Position numbers and translations under genes: made by a program. A DNA stretch of 64,000 bases from Liquorilactobacillus hordei DSM 19519 (lineage in GTDB: Bacteria; Bacillota; Bacilli; Lactobacillales; Lactobacillaceae): contig NZ_CP049303.1 in the NCBI RefSeq assembly GCF_019443985.1, positions 744,001 through 808,000 of the forward strand, read 5' to 3'. This document shows positions 8,515 to 17,182 of the stretch, in pieces. A model generated the notes under the pieces. That model was not told where the DNA came from. It saw only the letters and a list, made by a program, of their open reading frames with translations, and ran no database searches. Every line of letters begins with the position of its first letter. Within the stretch, counting starts at the first letter, position 1.

Positions 8515-9144
8515 TTAATACCAGCCATTAGTTTGCCAATGTTTAACAGCATTTTGCCATGAACCATAACGGCTGATGACATAATTATTAGCAACTAGTT
8601 CTTGGTTAGCAGCAGAGTAATCACCGTTTAAATAAGAAATTGAAAGTTGGTATTTACCGTAATACTGACCATTTTGAGCTGTATAAGAGCCACCTGACTC
8701 ACGAGCAGCAATCCAAGCACGTGCAGCATCTTCAGCAGATGATGAAGAACTTGTAGTAGTTGTAGCTGTTGTAGTAGTGCTTGAGCTAGCAACCGTTGTA
8801 GTGTTTGAAGAACTTACAGCAGGTGTACTTGTAGTGGTGTTACTACTTGCAGCAGGTGTACTTGAAGAAGTATTTGTGCTTGTAGTAGTAGCTGTTGCTG
8901 TGTTAGCTGTGCTACCTGTACTTGTTCCGCCAATGTTTAGGGTTTGACCGACAACAATTACGTTAGCATCTTGTAAACTGTTTTGTTGTTTAATAGCATC
9001 AATTGTAGTGTTGTATTCACTGGCTAATTCAGAAACAGTATCCCCAGCCTTAACTGTAACAGTATCAGCATTTGCTGCCACTGTACCAGCTGTCAACATA
9101 CCTGTAACTGTTGCAGCTGACAATAAAATTTTCTTAATATCCAT
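8515..9144 (-). CDS. apf: LysM-containing aggregation-promoting-factor-like wall protein
   Basis: 209 residues: a signal peptide (about 1-25, ending AANA), one LysM domain (about 27-70, VKAGDTVSELA...GQTLNI), a Ser/Thr/Ala-rich low-complexity linker (about 72-140), and a C-terminal domain of about 65 residues (ARAWIAARESGGSYTA...YGKYQLS...HWQTNGWY). That last domain is the lysozyme-like end typical of lactobacillus aggregation-promoting factors and related surface hydrolases. The start at 9144 is set by AGGAGTG 11 nt upstream; the frame extends further upstream without support. The protein is exported and non-covalently bound to peptidoglycan through LysM. Role in cell shape or aggregation is from the family. 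Confidence 0.82.
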   Translation of the reverse strand: MDIKKILLSAATVTGMLTAGTVAANADTVTVKAGDTVSELASEYNTTIDAIKQQNSLQDANVIVVGQTLNIGGTSTGSTANTATATTTSTNTSSSTPAASSNTTTSTPAVSSSNTTTVASSSTTTTATTTTSSSSSAEDAARAWIAARESGGSYTAQNGQYYGKYQLSISYLNGDYSAANQELVANNYVISRYGSWQNAVKHWQTNGWY

Positions 9145-9542
9145 AGTTGTATATTCACTCCTGTTTTTTGTCTCGTAGCATTTGCTACACTTCTCGCGAT
9201 TGATATTATCAAATCGCATCAACAGTGATTAGTATATATACTGAACATGACAGAGAAATAGCAGATCTGTTACTATAAGGATGCTTTTTGTAATATTTTA
9301 TCATTATTGTAATATATCGTAATATAAAAAAAGCTTTTTTTGAATAAAAAACAATAACTAACACTAAAGCACTGGCATTTATGAGACATTTGAGTAAATG
9401 TGACAAAAACAGAGGAAAAAACTTCCAAAAAAAAGAATATTCTTGTAAAAAAAATAAAAAAAAGTTTTTTTTTTCTCAATATCTGCTTTTTTTCTGTTTT
9501 TGAGTGATTAAATTACAAATATTGCAGCTCTTTGAAACATTT
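9145..9542. other. 398-bp AT-rich intergenic region between corA and apf
   Basis: The minus-strand leader of the LysM gene holds two inverted repeats: GTAGCATTTGCTAC (9175-9188) and GATTGATATTATCAAATC (9198-9215). Structured leaders of this kind can stabilise mRNA of abundant wall proteins. TGTAAT occurs twice and CGTAAT once between about 9288 and 9324, which could be WalR-like half-sites. The rest is poly-A/poly-T with no gene. Confidence 0.45.
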
Positions 9543-10448
9543 TTAGAAAAGTTTGCGGATTTTGAAAAAAATAACTAGAATTATTATCATAATTATCGTA
9601 GCAATCGTAATGTTAACCCATGCAATTGAACCTTTAGCAAATGGTAGAGCAACATTCATACCATAAAAGCCTGTAATAATAGTCGGAATTGTTAGAACAA
9701 GTGACCAAACAGTTAGGAACCGCATAACGTCATTTAAATTATTGTTGAGCAAATTATTCGAGGTTGTAGATATGCGTTCGGTAACTTCTAATGCAATTTC
9801 AACTGTTTGTTCTGCTTGATGGACCTCAATGACAATATTATGCAATAGCTTTTTTTCTGTCTGCGATAATTTCCGTGAATTCTGGTTCTCGGTTATCTTT
9901 TCAAGAACCAAGAGATTTGTTTTAATACCACTGGCAAGATAAACAAGGCTACGTTCAACATTGGATAATTGAATTAGGTTCTGATTGCTTATTTTATGGA
10001 GATTACTTAAATAATAGTCACGTGTTTGGTTTAAAACGTCAATGGCATTTTGATAGTAAATAGAGATTTGGTAGAGAATCGTAAAAATCAAAGTTCTGAT
10101 TGACGCGTCATAACATGTTGCTTTTGTAATAATTTTTTGAGCATCTATTTCTAAAGCTTTAGAGCGAAATGTAAAAACAGTATTTTTTTTTATTAAAAAC
10201 GTAATTGGTTCCAAAACAAAGCTATTAACTGTGTCCTCTTTTTTTACTGGCAAATTATAAATTAGGATATTGATGTTTCCTTGTTGATCATAGCGAGCTC
10301 TTTCATGTTGGTCTGTTGCATATGCAATGTGTCGTGGATTGAGTTCATGATTTTCAATGAGAACATTTTTATCCGACTCATTAATGTCACAAACATCGAA
10401 CCAGGTGAATGAATTTCTTTTTCCTTCTATTATATGTTTTATAATCAT
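9543..10448 (-). CDS. CorA-family divalent cation transporter
   Basis: 301 residues with the CorA layout: a soluble N-terminal funnel domain, a long helix, then two C-terminal membrane helices (about 235-262 and 277-297) separated by the pore signature YGMN (GMN at 263-265) followed by VALP. The family forms pentameric Mg2+ (or Co2+/Ni2+) channels in the cytoplasmic membrane. ATG 10448 is supported by AAGAGGT upstream. It diverges from ackA, with a 144-bp shared promoter region. Ion specificity cannot be told from sequence; it belongs to the short CorA group common in lactobacilli. Confidence 0.9.
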   Translation of the reverse strand: MIIKHIIEGKRNSFTWFDVCDINESDKNVLIENHELNPRHIAYATDQHERARYDQQGNINILIYNLPVKKEDTVNSFVLEPITFLIKKNTVFTFRSKALEIDAQKIITKATCYDASIRTLIFTILYQISIYYQNAIDVLNQTRDYYLSNLHKISNQNLIQLSNVERSLVYLASGIKTNLLVLEKITENQNSRKLSQTEKKLLHNIVIEVHQAEQTVEIALEVTERISTTSNNLLNNNLNDVMRFLTVWSLVLTIPTIITGFYGMNVALPFAKGSIAWVNITIATIIMIIILVIFFKIRKLF

Positions 10449-10592
10449 GGCAGTTACCTCTTAACTAGTTATTATGAAAAATCTTAGCATACTTTTTTTA
10501 ATATGTACTTGATTTGGGCAAATTTTAAAGGAACGCTGAAAGAAAACGAGAAGTACGATATAATTAAAATAATAATGATGGAGGTGCTTTGA

Positions 10593-11774
10593 TTGGGAAA
10601 GGTATTCTTGGTAAATGCAGGAAGTTCTTCAGTTAAGTGGAAATTATTTGAAGCAAGTGATGAGAGTGTTATTGCAAAGGGCCTTGTAGAACGAATAAAT
10701 ATGCCAGGCTCAGTGTTTGAAGTTAAATACGGTAGCGATAAATATGAGATTAAGATTAATAATTTATCTTACGAAAAAACTGCTGAGTTAATTTTTGAAA
10801 AGTTACAAGAACTTAAGATTATCAGTGATTTAGCTGAAATAGAGGCTGTTGGTCATCGGATTGTTGCTGGTGGTGAACAATTCAAGTCCGCAGTTGAGTT
10901 GACAGAGGATAATTTAAATAAGTTATCTAAAATGAAGGATTTTGCACCTTTACATAATCCGATGGAAATTAAATATGTGAAAATTATGCAGCACACACTA
11001 CCAGAGATTCCACAATATGCGGTGTTTGATAGTCAATTTTTCACGGATTTACCTGAAAAAAATGCTATTTTTAGTATTCCATATAAATACACGAAAGAAT
11101 TTGGAATTAGAAGATATGGTGAACACGGAATTAGCCATGAATATATTTCACATCGTGCAGCAGATTTACTGGATAAACCGCTTGAGTCGTTGAAAATGAT
11201 AACACTTCATTTAGGCAGTGGGGCGTCTGTAGCAGCAGAAAAAGATGGAAAAGCGTTTGACACTTCAATGGGATTCACACCTTTGACAGGTCTGACCATG
11301 GGAACTCGTGCAGGAGATGTTGATCCTTCAATTATTCCATACTTAATGAAAAAGCTATCGTTAGATTTAGATGATATCTTGTTGATGCTGAACAAAGAAT
11401 CTGGATTGTTAGGTGTCTCTGGATTATCTTCAGACATGCGGGATTTGTTGGCAAATTCTGAGCAAGAGCAGATAAAACTTGCTATTGATATTTTTATTAA
11501 TCGAATAGTTAAGTATGTAGGAAGCTATTATGCTGAGTTAGGTGGCTTGGATGTACTAGTATTTGCTGGTGGAATTGGGGAAAACAATCGAGAATTACGG
11601 AAGATTATTGTTAAGAAACTCCAAGTGTTGGGATTGAAAATTAATCAAGAAGCTAATGAAGCCAATGCGGAAGGTGTAATATCAGCAAAAGATTCTGCTG
11701 CTAAAATAATGGTAGTTCCAACAAATGAAGAATTATCAATGGTTAGACAAATAACAGCCTTGCGAGATAAATAG
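10593..11774 (+). CDS. ackA: Acetate kinase
   Basis: 393 residues, full family length. It has the N-terminal phosphate-binding NAGSSSVKWKLF, the central HLGSGASVAA and GFTPLTGLTMGTRAGDVDP segments, and the FAGGIGENN motif of the ASKHA kinase fold. It converts acetyl-phosphate and ADP to acetate and ATP, the last step of acetate fermentation and of the phosphoketolase pathway. The start is TTG 10593, with GGAGGTG (10580-10586) upstream. A TATAAT at 10559-10564 is the likely -10 box. The gene is monocistronic and ends before a terminator-like repeat. Confidence 0.96.
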   Translation: MGKVFLVNAGSSSVKWKLFEASDESVIAKGLVERINMPGSVFEVKYGSDKYEIKINNLSYEKTAELIFEKLQELKIISDLAEIEAVGHRIVAGGEQFKSAVELTEDNLNKLSKMKDFAPLHNPMEIKYVKIMQHTLPEIPQYAVFDSQFFTDLPEKNAIFSIPYKYTKEFGIRRYGEHGISHEYISHRAADLLDKPLESLKMITLHLGSGASVAAEKDGKAFDTSMGFTPLTGLTMGTRAGDVDPSIIPYLMKKLSLDLDDILLMLNKESGLLGVSGLSSDMRDLLANSEQEQIKLAIDIFINRIVKYVGSYYAELGGLDVLVFAGGIGENNRELRKIIVKKLQVLGLKINQEANEANAEGVISAKDSAAKIMVVPTNEELSMVRQITALRDK

Positions 11775-11930
11775 AATTATATTTTAATCCTACTAAATAG
11801 ATTTTAGAGAAGTATAGTTAGACAGAATCTAAGAATAAGCATTAAATTATAAATTGTTGGGAATAACGTGAACTTAGTTTTAAGTTAAAATTCATAATTA
11901 TTTTTATGTGTTGCTATGGTATTGAAGAGA

Positions 11931-11996
11931 TTGGGGAGCTGGGTCAAAAGTAAAATTTTGATTCAGTTCCTCTATTTATTCCGTATAAACGTGTTT
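11931..11996. repeat. Dispersed terminator-like repeat, copy 3 (inverted)
   Basis: Read on the minus strand it shows ACACGTTTATACGGAATAAA, then AGAGGAACTGAATCAAAA and the complementary arm TTTTGACCCAGCTCC. This is the same module order as copies 1 and 2 but in opposite orientation. Confidence 0.7.
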
Positions 11997-12080
11997 TATA
12001 AGTCAAAATTGAGGATATATTCGTACCCGAAAATCTTGCCAGTTTTAATCCATAGAAACAAGCAATGAATTGAAGTATGT

Positions 12081-12111
12081 TATACTTTCAGATAGAGTGA
12101 ACAAGCGTTCG
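12081..12111 (+). promoter_or_regulatory. sbcDC promoter with SOS-box-like site
   Basis: TATACT (12081-12086) is a likely -10 box. TGAACAAGCGTTCG (12098-12111) matches the Gram-positive LexA/DinR consensus CGAAC-N4-GTTCG except for the first base. It lies about 20 bp before the sbcD start, where bound LexA would block transcription. Confidence 0.6.
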
Positions 12112-12129
12112 TAAATGAGGTGAGCAAAA

Positions 12130-13251
12130 ATGCGGTTCTTACATACAGCAGACTGGCATATTGGAAGAAAATTATACGGGTATAATTTAATAGAGGAACA
12201 AGAACACGATTTTAAGCAACTTACGAAAATTGCATTGGAGAAGAATGTTGATGCAATTGTAATTGCAGGTGATTTATATGATCGGGCTTTACCTAGTGAG
12301 GATTCAGTAAATCGTTTGAATAGAATGATTATGAAATTAAATTTAAGATTACAAAAACCAGTTTTGGCAATTAGTGGCAACCATGATTCAGCAGTTAGAT
12401 TGAATACAGGTCGAGAATGGTTCAAAGCAACAAAATATTTTTTGAATACGAATCTCAAAGAAGCAATGATACCAATTGAATTTTCAGATACACAGTTTTT
12501 TTTATTACCATATTTCCAATTGTTTCAAGCTAGAAATTTTTTTGCAGATGAAACATTAACAGATTTAACTATTGCCATGCAAAAGATAATTAAAGGAATG
12601 AAAGAAAATTTTGTTTCAGGGAAAAAGCATGTACTAGTTGCACATTTCTTCGCAGCTGGTAGTATCAAAACCGACTCTGAAACGAAGATTGAAGTAGGAG
12701 GACTGAATGCTGTCCCGCTTGACTTGTTCAATGATTTTGATTATGTGGCTCTGGGCCATCTTCATGATGTTAATGCATTACATGCCGAAAGAATTCACTA
12801 CAGCGGTTCTTTAGCAAAGCTTTCGGTATCAGAGGCAAAAACCAATAAGGGAGTATGGATTGTTGACACGGAACCTTTTCATACTGAATTTGTTACTATA
12901 AAACCGCTTAATGAAATTGTTTTGTTACAGGATACTTATGAGAACTTGACTTCACCCAAAGTATATACCAGGGTAGCTAATGAGGATTTTGTGGCGATTA
13001 CTTTGCTAGATAAGGCAGTTATTCCTAATGTGATAAATAATTTACGGGAATTCTATCCTAAAATAATAAGTTTGAGTCGGAAAGATCAAATAGCGGAACT
13101 TCCAACGGATGAAGAAGCAGTACTTGAATTAGATCCAATGACATTGCTAGAAAATTTTTTCGAGGATATGACAGGAGAAAAAATGACAAAACAACAAAAA
13201 GAATGGGCAAATAATAGTCTTGAACGTGTGATTGATGGTGATGAAAAATGA
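12130..13251 (+). CDS. sbcD: Exonuclease subunit SbcD (Mre11-type nuclease)
   Basis: 373 residues with the Mre11/SbcD phosphoesterase motifs: TADWHIGR near residue 6, AGDLYDR near 47, SGNHDS near 85, HFFAAG near 175 and ALGHLHD near 208, which together bind two Mn2+ ions. With SbcC it forms an ATP-dependent nuclease that opens hairpins and trims double-strand breaks. ATG 12130 follows GAGGTGAG. Its stop overlaps the sbcC start by 4 bp (ATGA), so the two are translationally coupled. An SOS-box-like site precedes it. Confidence 0.96.
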   Translation: MRFLHTADWHIGRKLYGYNLIEEQEHDFKQLTKIALEKNVDAIVIAGDLYDRALPSEDSVNRLNRMIMKLNLRLQKPVLAISGNHDSAVRLNTGREWFKATKYFLNTNLKEAMIPIEFSDTQFFLLPYFQLFQARNFFADETLTDLTIAMQKIIKGMKENFVSGKKHVLVAHFFAAGSIKTDSETKIEVGGLNAVPLDLFNDFDYVALGHLHDVNALHAERIHYSGSLAKLSVSEAKTNKGVWIVDTEPFHTEFVTIKPLNEIVLLQDTYENLTSPKVYTRVANEDFVAITLLDKAVIPNVINNLREFYPKIISLSRKDQIAELPTDEEAVLELDPMTLLENFFEDMTGEKMTKQQKEWANNSLERVIDGDEK

Positions 13252-16200
13252 AACCGATGCAAATAAAAATGACTAATTTTGGCCCTTATGCAAAACAAGA
13301 AATTGATTTTGTACGTTTTACCGAACAGCCTCTCTTTTTAATCAGTGGTAAGACTGGGAGTGGGAAAACAACAATTTTTGATGCGATGTGTTTTGCACTT
13401 TTTGGAAGTACTTCTGGTGATGATCGTGAGGCAGAGACAATGCGATCAGGTTTTGCAAAGGAATCTGAGTTGACCGAAGTTGAATTTGTTTTTGAACACC
13501 AAAATAAGATTTATCGTATTAAAAGACAACCTAAGCAAGTCATCGTCAAAAAAAGGGGAACAGGGACAAAAATTCAAAATATGACTGTATTGTTAAGCTA
13601 TCAAAGCGATGATGGGGAGAATATCGAATTAAGTAAGGTAGGAGTTGTTAACAAGTTTATTCAAGAATTAATTCATCTTACTGCTGAGCAATTTACGCAG
13701 ATAATTATGCTACCTCAAGGAAAATTTAGAAACTTTTTAGACTCAGATAGTAATGAAAAGGAAAAGCTGTTACGTGAATTATTTGCTACCAATTTATTTA
13801 AGGATTGGACAGATGAGATTCAAAAACAAGCAAAAAATACACATAGCCAGATTCAAGAAAAACAACAAGAAATTGATGCGTTAAAAAATCAAATTATGGA
13901 AATTGATACAGAGATTGATGTATCTAGCTGGTTAAAGGCTGCAAATGAAATAAATGGGATAAATAAGCGGGCTAGAAATACAGCTAAGTTAAAATTAACC
14001 GAAATTGAAGAGAAAATTATCGGAGAACAAAATAATTTATTGAAAAGTAAAATTTTATTGCGAGACTTTGAGACATTGGCTGATACTAAGAAAAAAATGA
14101 TTGAATTTGAAAATGATAATTGGCTTGAAGAAAAAGAGAAATATTTGGCTGAGTTAAAGTGGTATCGCTCAAATGAACAATTAGTTGTGAAACTTGAAGA
14201 ACAAGAATTAGCTTATACAGAAATACAAGCTAAAATTCAAAAAAATTTAACTGAGAAAAAAGAGGTAGAGGAAAAATTACAGAATAACGAAGAAAAAAAT
14301 CAAATTTTAGGAATAAGGGAAAAAGAGAATGATCTGTTAATTGAAGAGGTAAGAAGATTAAATGATAAGAAAAATTATGTTAAGCAAGCAGAACAATTAG
14401 AAATCGAATTAACAGTTACTGAAAATCAAGAAGAAACATTTAAAAATCAAATAACTGAATTAGAGAAGATATTAATAGTAGGAAGAGAGGAAATTGAGAA
14501 ACAACAAGAAATCATTAAATCTAATGAAGGAATATCTGAAAAAGAACTAAAATTCCACGAAATAAGAACTAACCTGACTAAGGCTGACGAAGTAATAGAA
14601 CAAATAAAAAGAAGCACAGCTAGAATTAATAAATTAGAAGAGACTTTAGTAGAGCAAAGAAATAGTTTAGCTGAAAAAAATAGTCAAATCAAAATTGCAA
14701 AAAAAAAGCATGAAGATTTGGATAATGCACTAGCAAAAAAACAAATAATTATACTAAGCAGAAAGTTAAAAAAAGGAGAACCTTGTCCATTATGTGGTTC
14801 ATTAGAACATCCACAAATAATGACATTAGATAAGAATCAAGTTGAGGTAACAGAAGATGATGTCAAAAAGGCAGCTAAAAAACAACAAGACTTGTCGCAA
14901 AGTAGTGGTGAGTTAGCAGGGAAAATTGATAGCAATGCAGAAAGAATTACTGAATTAAAGAAAAATGTTGATCAAGAACTAGAAAAATTGAGAAGTCTTT
15001 TGGATTTGCGAGAAGATAGTTTTGCAGAGATTCAGAAACTGGTTACTGAATTGAAGTTGAATTTAGATAAGGAGTTTCAAAACTTAGAAAACAGAAAACA
15101 GATTATTAAGGACACTCGAGCAGAAGTTGAACGATTAATGCATGAAAAACTAGAAGCCGAAGAAAAAATGGAATTACTGAGAAAAAAAGAACAAATGTTT
15201 AAACTTAATATTACGAAGACTGAAACAAAGTTGGCTACTATTCACGCTGAAATACCAGACAATATTTCTTCTATGAAACAGTTGGAGAAAATTATAGTAG
15301 ATAAGCAGCAAAAAATTACAGCTTTTGAAACCGAAAAGCAAAAAATCTTTAGTGAAATGACTGAACTTAGTAATAACTTAACGATTCTTACTGAGCGACT
15401 TAAAGGCCTCAAGAATACGAGTGACTCCTTAGAAATCAAGTTACGGCAAGATACTGAAAAACTTACTAAAGTTATGCACAATCACGATAAAAACTTGACT
15501 TTCACTATGATGAAGACGGGAATTAAGGAAATAAAGAAGATTGAAATGGTTGAATCCAAAATTAAAGATTACCGAAATAAAATGTTTGAATTAAAAACGC
15601 AAATTACTGATTTAAAAATAAGAACAGAGGGAAAAGTTATTCCAGATATTGCAAAGTTAGATGCCTCTCTTTTACAATTAAAGAAAAATAAGGAAGAAGT
15701 TTTTGCAGAATACGAAAAAATTTCACAGAAGCATTCTGAACTATTAAAAGTGAGTCAGGCAGTTAATAAAAGATGGGACGAATATCAAGCAAAACTTAAA
15801 TTAGATGCTCAGTGGAATGAACTGCTAGAAGTAATTGGTGGAAAGGGCAAGGTAAAATTAGGATTAGAACGATATGTATTACGTAGGTACTTGGAGCGGG
15901 TATTGCAAGTGGCTAACATTAAATTACTGAACTTGACAAACGAGAGATACCACTTTGAAATTGATAGAAATAATGGAACGTATGCTACAAATACTGGACT
16001 TGAGTTGAATATTTTTGATGCTGATTTAGGTAAATTTAGGAGTGTTAAAACACTTTCTGGTGGTGAAAGTTTCATTGCGGCTTTGTGTTTAGCACTCGCG
16101 ATGGCAGAAGTTATTCAGAGTATTAACGGAGGAACACAGATTGATGCTTTATTTATTGATGAAGGTTTTGGAGCATTAGATGATGATTCTTTGCAAGTAG

Positions 16201-16370
16201 CTTTAGAAGCGCTTCAAACTTTAGAAGGAAAAAATCGTTTAATTGGGATAATTAGTCACGTAAGTGCTCTACGTGAACAATTACCAGCTCAGATTAGAAT
16301 AGAATCTAAAAATGGTCGCAGTGTGGCACATTATATTTTTGATTTTGAAGAGATACCAGCTCATAGATAG
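13248..16370 (+). CDS. sbcC: Exonuclease subunit SbcC (Rad50-type ATPase)
   Basis: 1040 residues. Walker A GKTGSGKT is at residues 34-41; long heptad-rich coiled coils run from about 180 to 850, broken by the zinc-hook CPLC (Cys513, Cys516); the C-terminal ABC half carries the signature TLSGGESF, Walker B ALFIDEGFGALD and the D/H-loop ISHV. This is the Rad50/SbcC arrangement, in which two monomers join by the hook and embrace DNA with SbcD at the head. The length is typical for the family. The coding sequence is very A-rich, as expected for Lys/Glu coiled coils, and not a sign of transfer. Confidence 0.96.
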   Translation: MKPMQIKMTNFGPYAKQEIDFVRFTEQPLFLISGKTGSGKTTIFDAMCFALFGSTSGDDREAETMRSGFAKESELTEVEFVFEHQNKIYRIKRQPKQVIVKKRGTGTKIQNMTVLLSYQSDDGENIELSKVGVVNKFIQELIHLTAEQFTQIIMLPQGKFRNFLDSDSNEKEKLLRELFATNLFKDWTDEIQKQAKNTHSQIQEKQQEIDALKNQIMEIDTEIDVSSWLKAANEINGINKRARNTAKLKLTEIEEKIIGEQNNLLKSKILLRDFETLADTKKKMIEFENDNWLEEKEKYLAELKWYRSNEQLVVKLEEQELAYTEIQAKIQKNLTEKKEVEEKLQNNEEKNQILGIREKENDLLIEEVRRLNDKKNYVKQAEQLEIELTVTENQEETFKNQITELEKILIVGREEIEKQQEIIKSNEGISEKELKFHEIRTNLTKADEVIEQIKRSTARINKLEETLVEQRNSLAEKNSQIKIAKKKHEDLDNALAKKQIIILSRKLKKGEPCPLCGSLEHPQIMTLDKNQVEVTEDDVKKAAKKQQDLSQSSGELAGKIDSNAERITELKKNVDQELEKLRSLLDLREDSFAEIQKLVTELKLNLDKEFQNLENRKQIIKDTRAEVERLMHEKLEAEEKMELLRKKEQMFKLNITKTETKLATIHAEIPDNISSMKQLEKIIVDKQQKITAFETEKQKIFSEMTELSNNLTILTERLKGLKNTSDSLEIKLRQDTEKLTKVMHNHDKNLTFTMMKTGIKEIKKIEMVESKIKDYRNKMFELKTQITDLKIRTEGKVIPDIAKLDASLLQLKKNKEEVFAEYEKISQKHSELLKVSQAVNKRWDEYQAKLKLDAQWNELLEVIGGKGKVKLGLERYVLRRYLERVLQVANIKLLNLTNERYHFEIDRNNGTYATNTGLELNIFDADLGKFRSVKTLSGGESFIAALCLALAMAEVIQSINGGTQIDALFIDEGFGALDDDSLQVALEALQTLEGKNRLIGIISHVSALREQLPAQIRIESKNGRSVAHYIFDFEEIPAHR

Positions 16371-16402
16371 ACATTTTTTTATTGAAGGTATAATATTATT
16401 GT

Positions 16403-16417
16403 TGAGAATTATTATCA
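16403..16417 (+). promoter_or_regulatory. Fur/PerR-like operator before the Fur-family gene
   Basis: TGAGAATTATTATCA differs from the 7-1-7 Fur box TGATAAT-N-ATTATCA at one base. It lies just upstream of the ribosome site, so autoregulation is likely. PerR boxes have the related form TTATAAT-N-ATTATAA. Confidence 0.6.
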
Positions 16418-16443
16418 TTTATAATTATTGAGGAGTGAACGTG

Positions 16444-16908
16444 ATGGCAACGCAGGGACAAAATACTTTGCTAGTAGCTGCGAACAAGCTAAAAAACAAC
16501 AAAATAAAAAATACGCCACAAAGACAGGTAATCCTGTCGTATTTAATGACATCACACGACCACCCATCGATTGAGATGATTTTCAAATATGTTAGAAAAA
16601 ATGGTTTTAGTGTCAGTTTGGCAACAGTATATAATACTTTACAATTATTTGTGGATCATAATTTAATTATTGAGATTGCTGCGGATAGCGGGGGACATAT
16701 GAGGTATGATTATTTCGAAATACCGCATTACCATGTTATTTGTGTCAATTGTAATAAGATTGTTGATGTTTTTGATGATTCGTATAAAAAGAACGAGAAA
16801 ATTGCTACAGTTGAGACTGGCTATCAAGTTTTGAACAGTCAGTATGAGGTTTATGGAATTTGTCCAGAGTGTCAAAGGAAAATTAAAGAAAAAGAAGATA
16901 AAATATAA
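16444..16908 (+). CDS. Fur-family regulator, PerR-like
   Basis: About 154 residues. The winged helix (about 25-85) contains LATVYNTLQLF. The metal-site pattern fits PerR: a His in SHDHPS, Asp in MRYD, HYH, then Asp in KIVD. Two structural zinc pairs are present (CVNC and CPEC). From the family, PerR senses peroxide by metal-catalysed His oxidation and represses oxidative-stress genes; Fur or Zur function cannot be excluded. ATG 16444 is preferred since GAGGAG is 8 nt upstream; GTG codons at 16435 and 16441 are too near the ribosome site. A Fur/PerR-like box overlaps its promoter. Confidence 0.85.
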   Translation: MATQGQNTLLVAANKLKNNKIKNTPQRQVILSYLMTSHDHPSIEMIFKYVRKNGFSVSLATVYNTLQLFVDHNLIIEIAADSGGHMRYDYFEIPHYHVICVNCNKIVDVFDDSYKKNEKIATVETGYQVLNSQYEVYGICPECQRKIKEKEDKI

Positions 16909-16937
16909 TTGACACATTGATATGTCTAAGTTATACT
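16909..16937 (+). promoter_or_regulatory. tyrS promoter
   Basis: TTGACA (16909-16914) and TATACT (16932-16937) are separated by 17 bp; transcription should begin near 16944. Confidence 0.85.
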
Positions 16938-16943
16938 TTGTCT

Positions 16944-17165
16944 ATTAAAAAGCGATGAGATAGATAGTAGGAAGATAATCACTGTTTAAGAGACTTGATG
17001 GTATTGTGAATCAAGACAAATTATTCTTCCGAATTACACTATTGAGCTTAGCATAGACTCACCTCTTTAGCGGTGTAAGAGCTGGTCACATGTGTGACAA
17101 CTTGGGTGGTAACGCGGAATTTATTTTCGTCCCTAATACTATTAATAGTATTGGGGACTTTTTTA
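16944..17165 (+). promoter_or_regulatory. T-box riboswitch leader, Tyr specifier
   Basis: The leader has a stem I in which GGAAGATAAT pairs with ATTATTCTTCC, closed below by ATAGT/ACTAT. The specifier loop GAATTAC between them ends in TAC (17035-17037), a Tyr codon. The T-box GGGTGGTAACGCGG (17104-17117) is followed by a terminator hairpin CCCTAATACT...AGTATTGGGG plus T run. Uncharged tRNA-Tyr would bind both and prevent termination ahead of tyrS. Confidence 0.93.
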
Positions 17166-17182
17166 TTTTAGGAGGAAGAATA

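Larger units (their letters stand above)
11775..12129. other. Intergenic region ackA-sbcD with repeat copy 3
   Basis: It holds the repeat at 11931-11996 and the sbcD promoter region. No coding frame is supported. Confidence 0.6.

Noticed and set aside
8690..8960. Repetitive sequence that might be a tandem repeat array or CRISPR
   Set aside because: It is the Ser/Thr-rich linker of the LysM protein. No direct repeats with unique spacers occur anywhere in the window, and no cas genes are present.
9273..9500. Small minus-strand frames rich in Phe and Lys
   Set aside because: They follow from poly-A/poly-T tracts and have no ribosome sites.
13248..16370. Foreign origin of sbcC from its very A-rich sequence
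   Set aside because: Lys/Glu coiled-coil composition in an AT-rich genome explains it, and sbcD-sbcC linkage is standard.
17090..17182. N-terminal extension of tyrS (31 residues)
   Set aside because: It is translated T-box and terminator sequence, with the real ribosome site just before ATG 17183.
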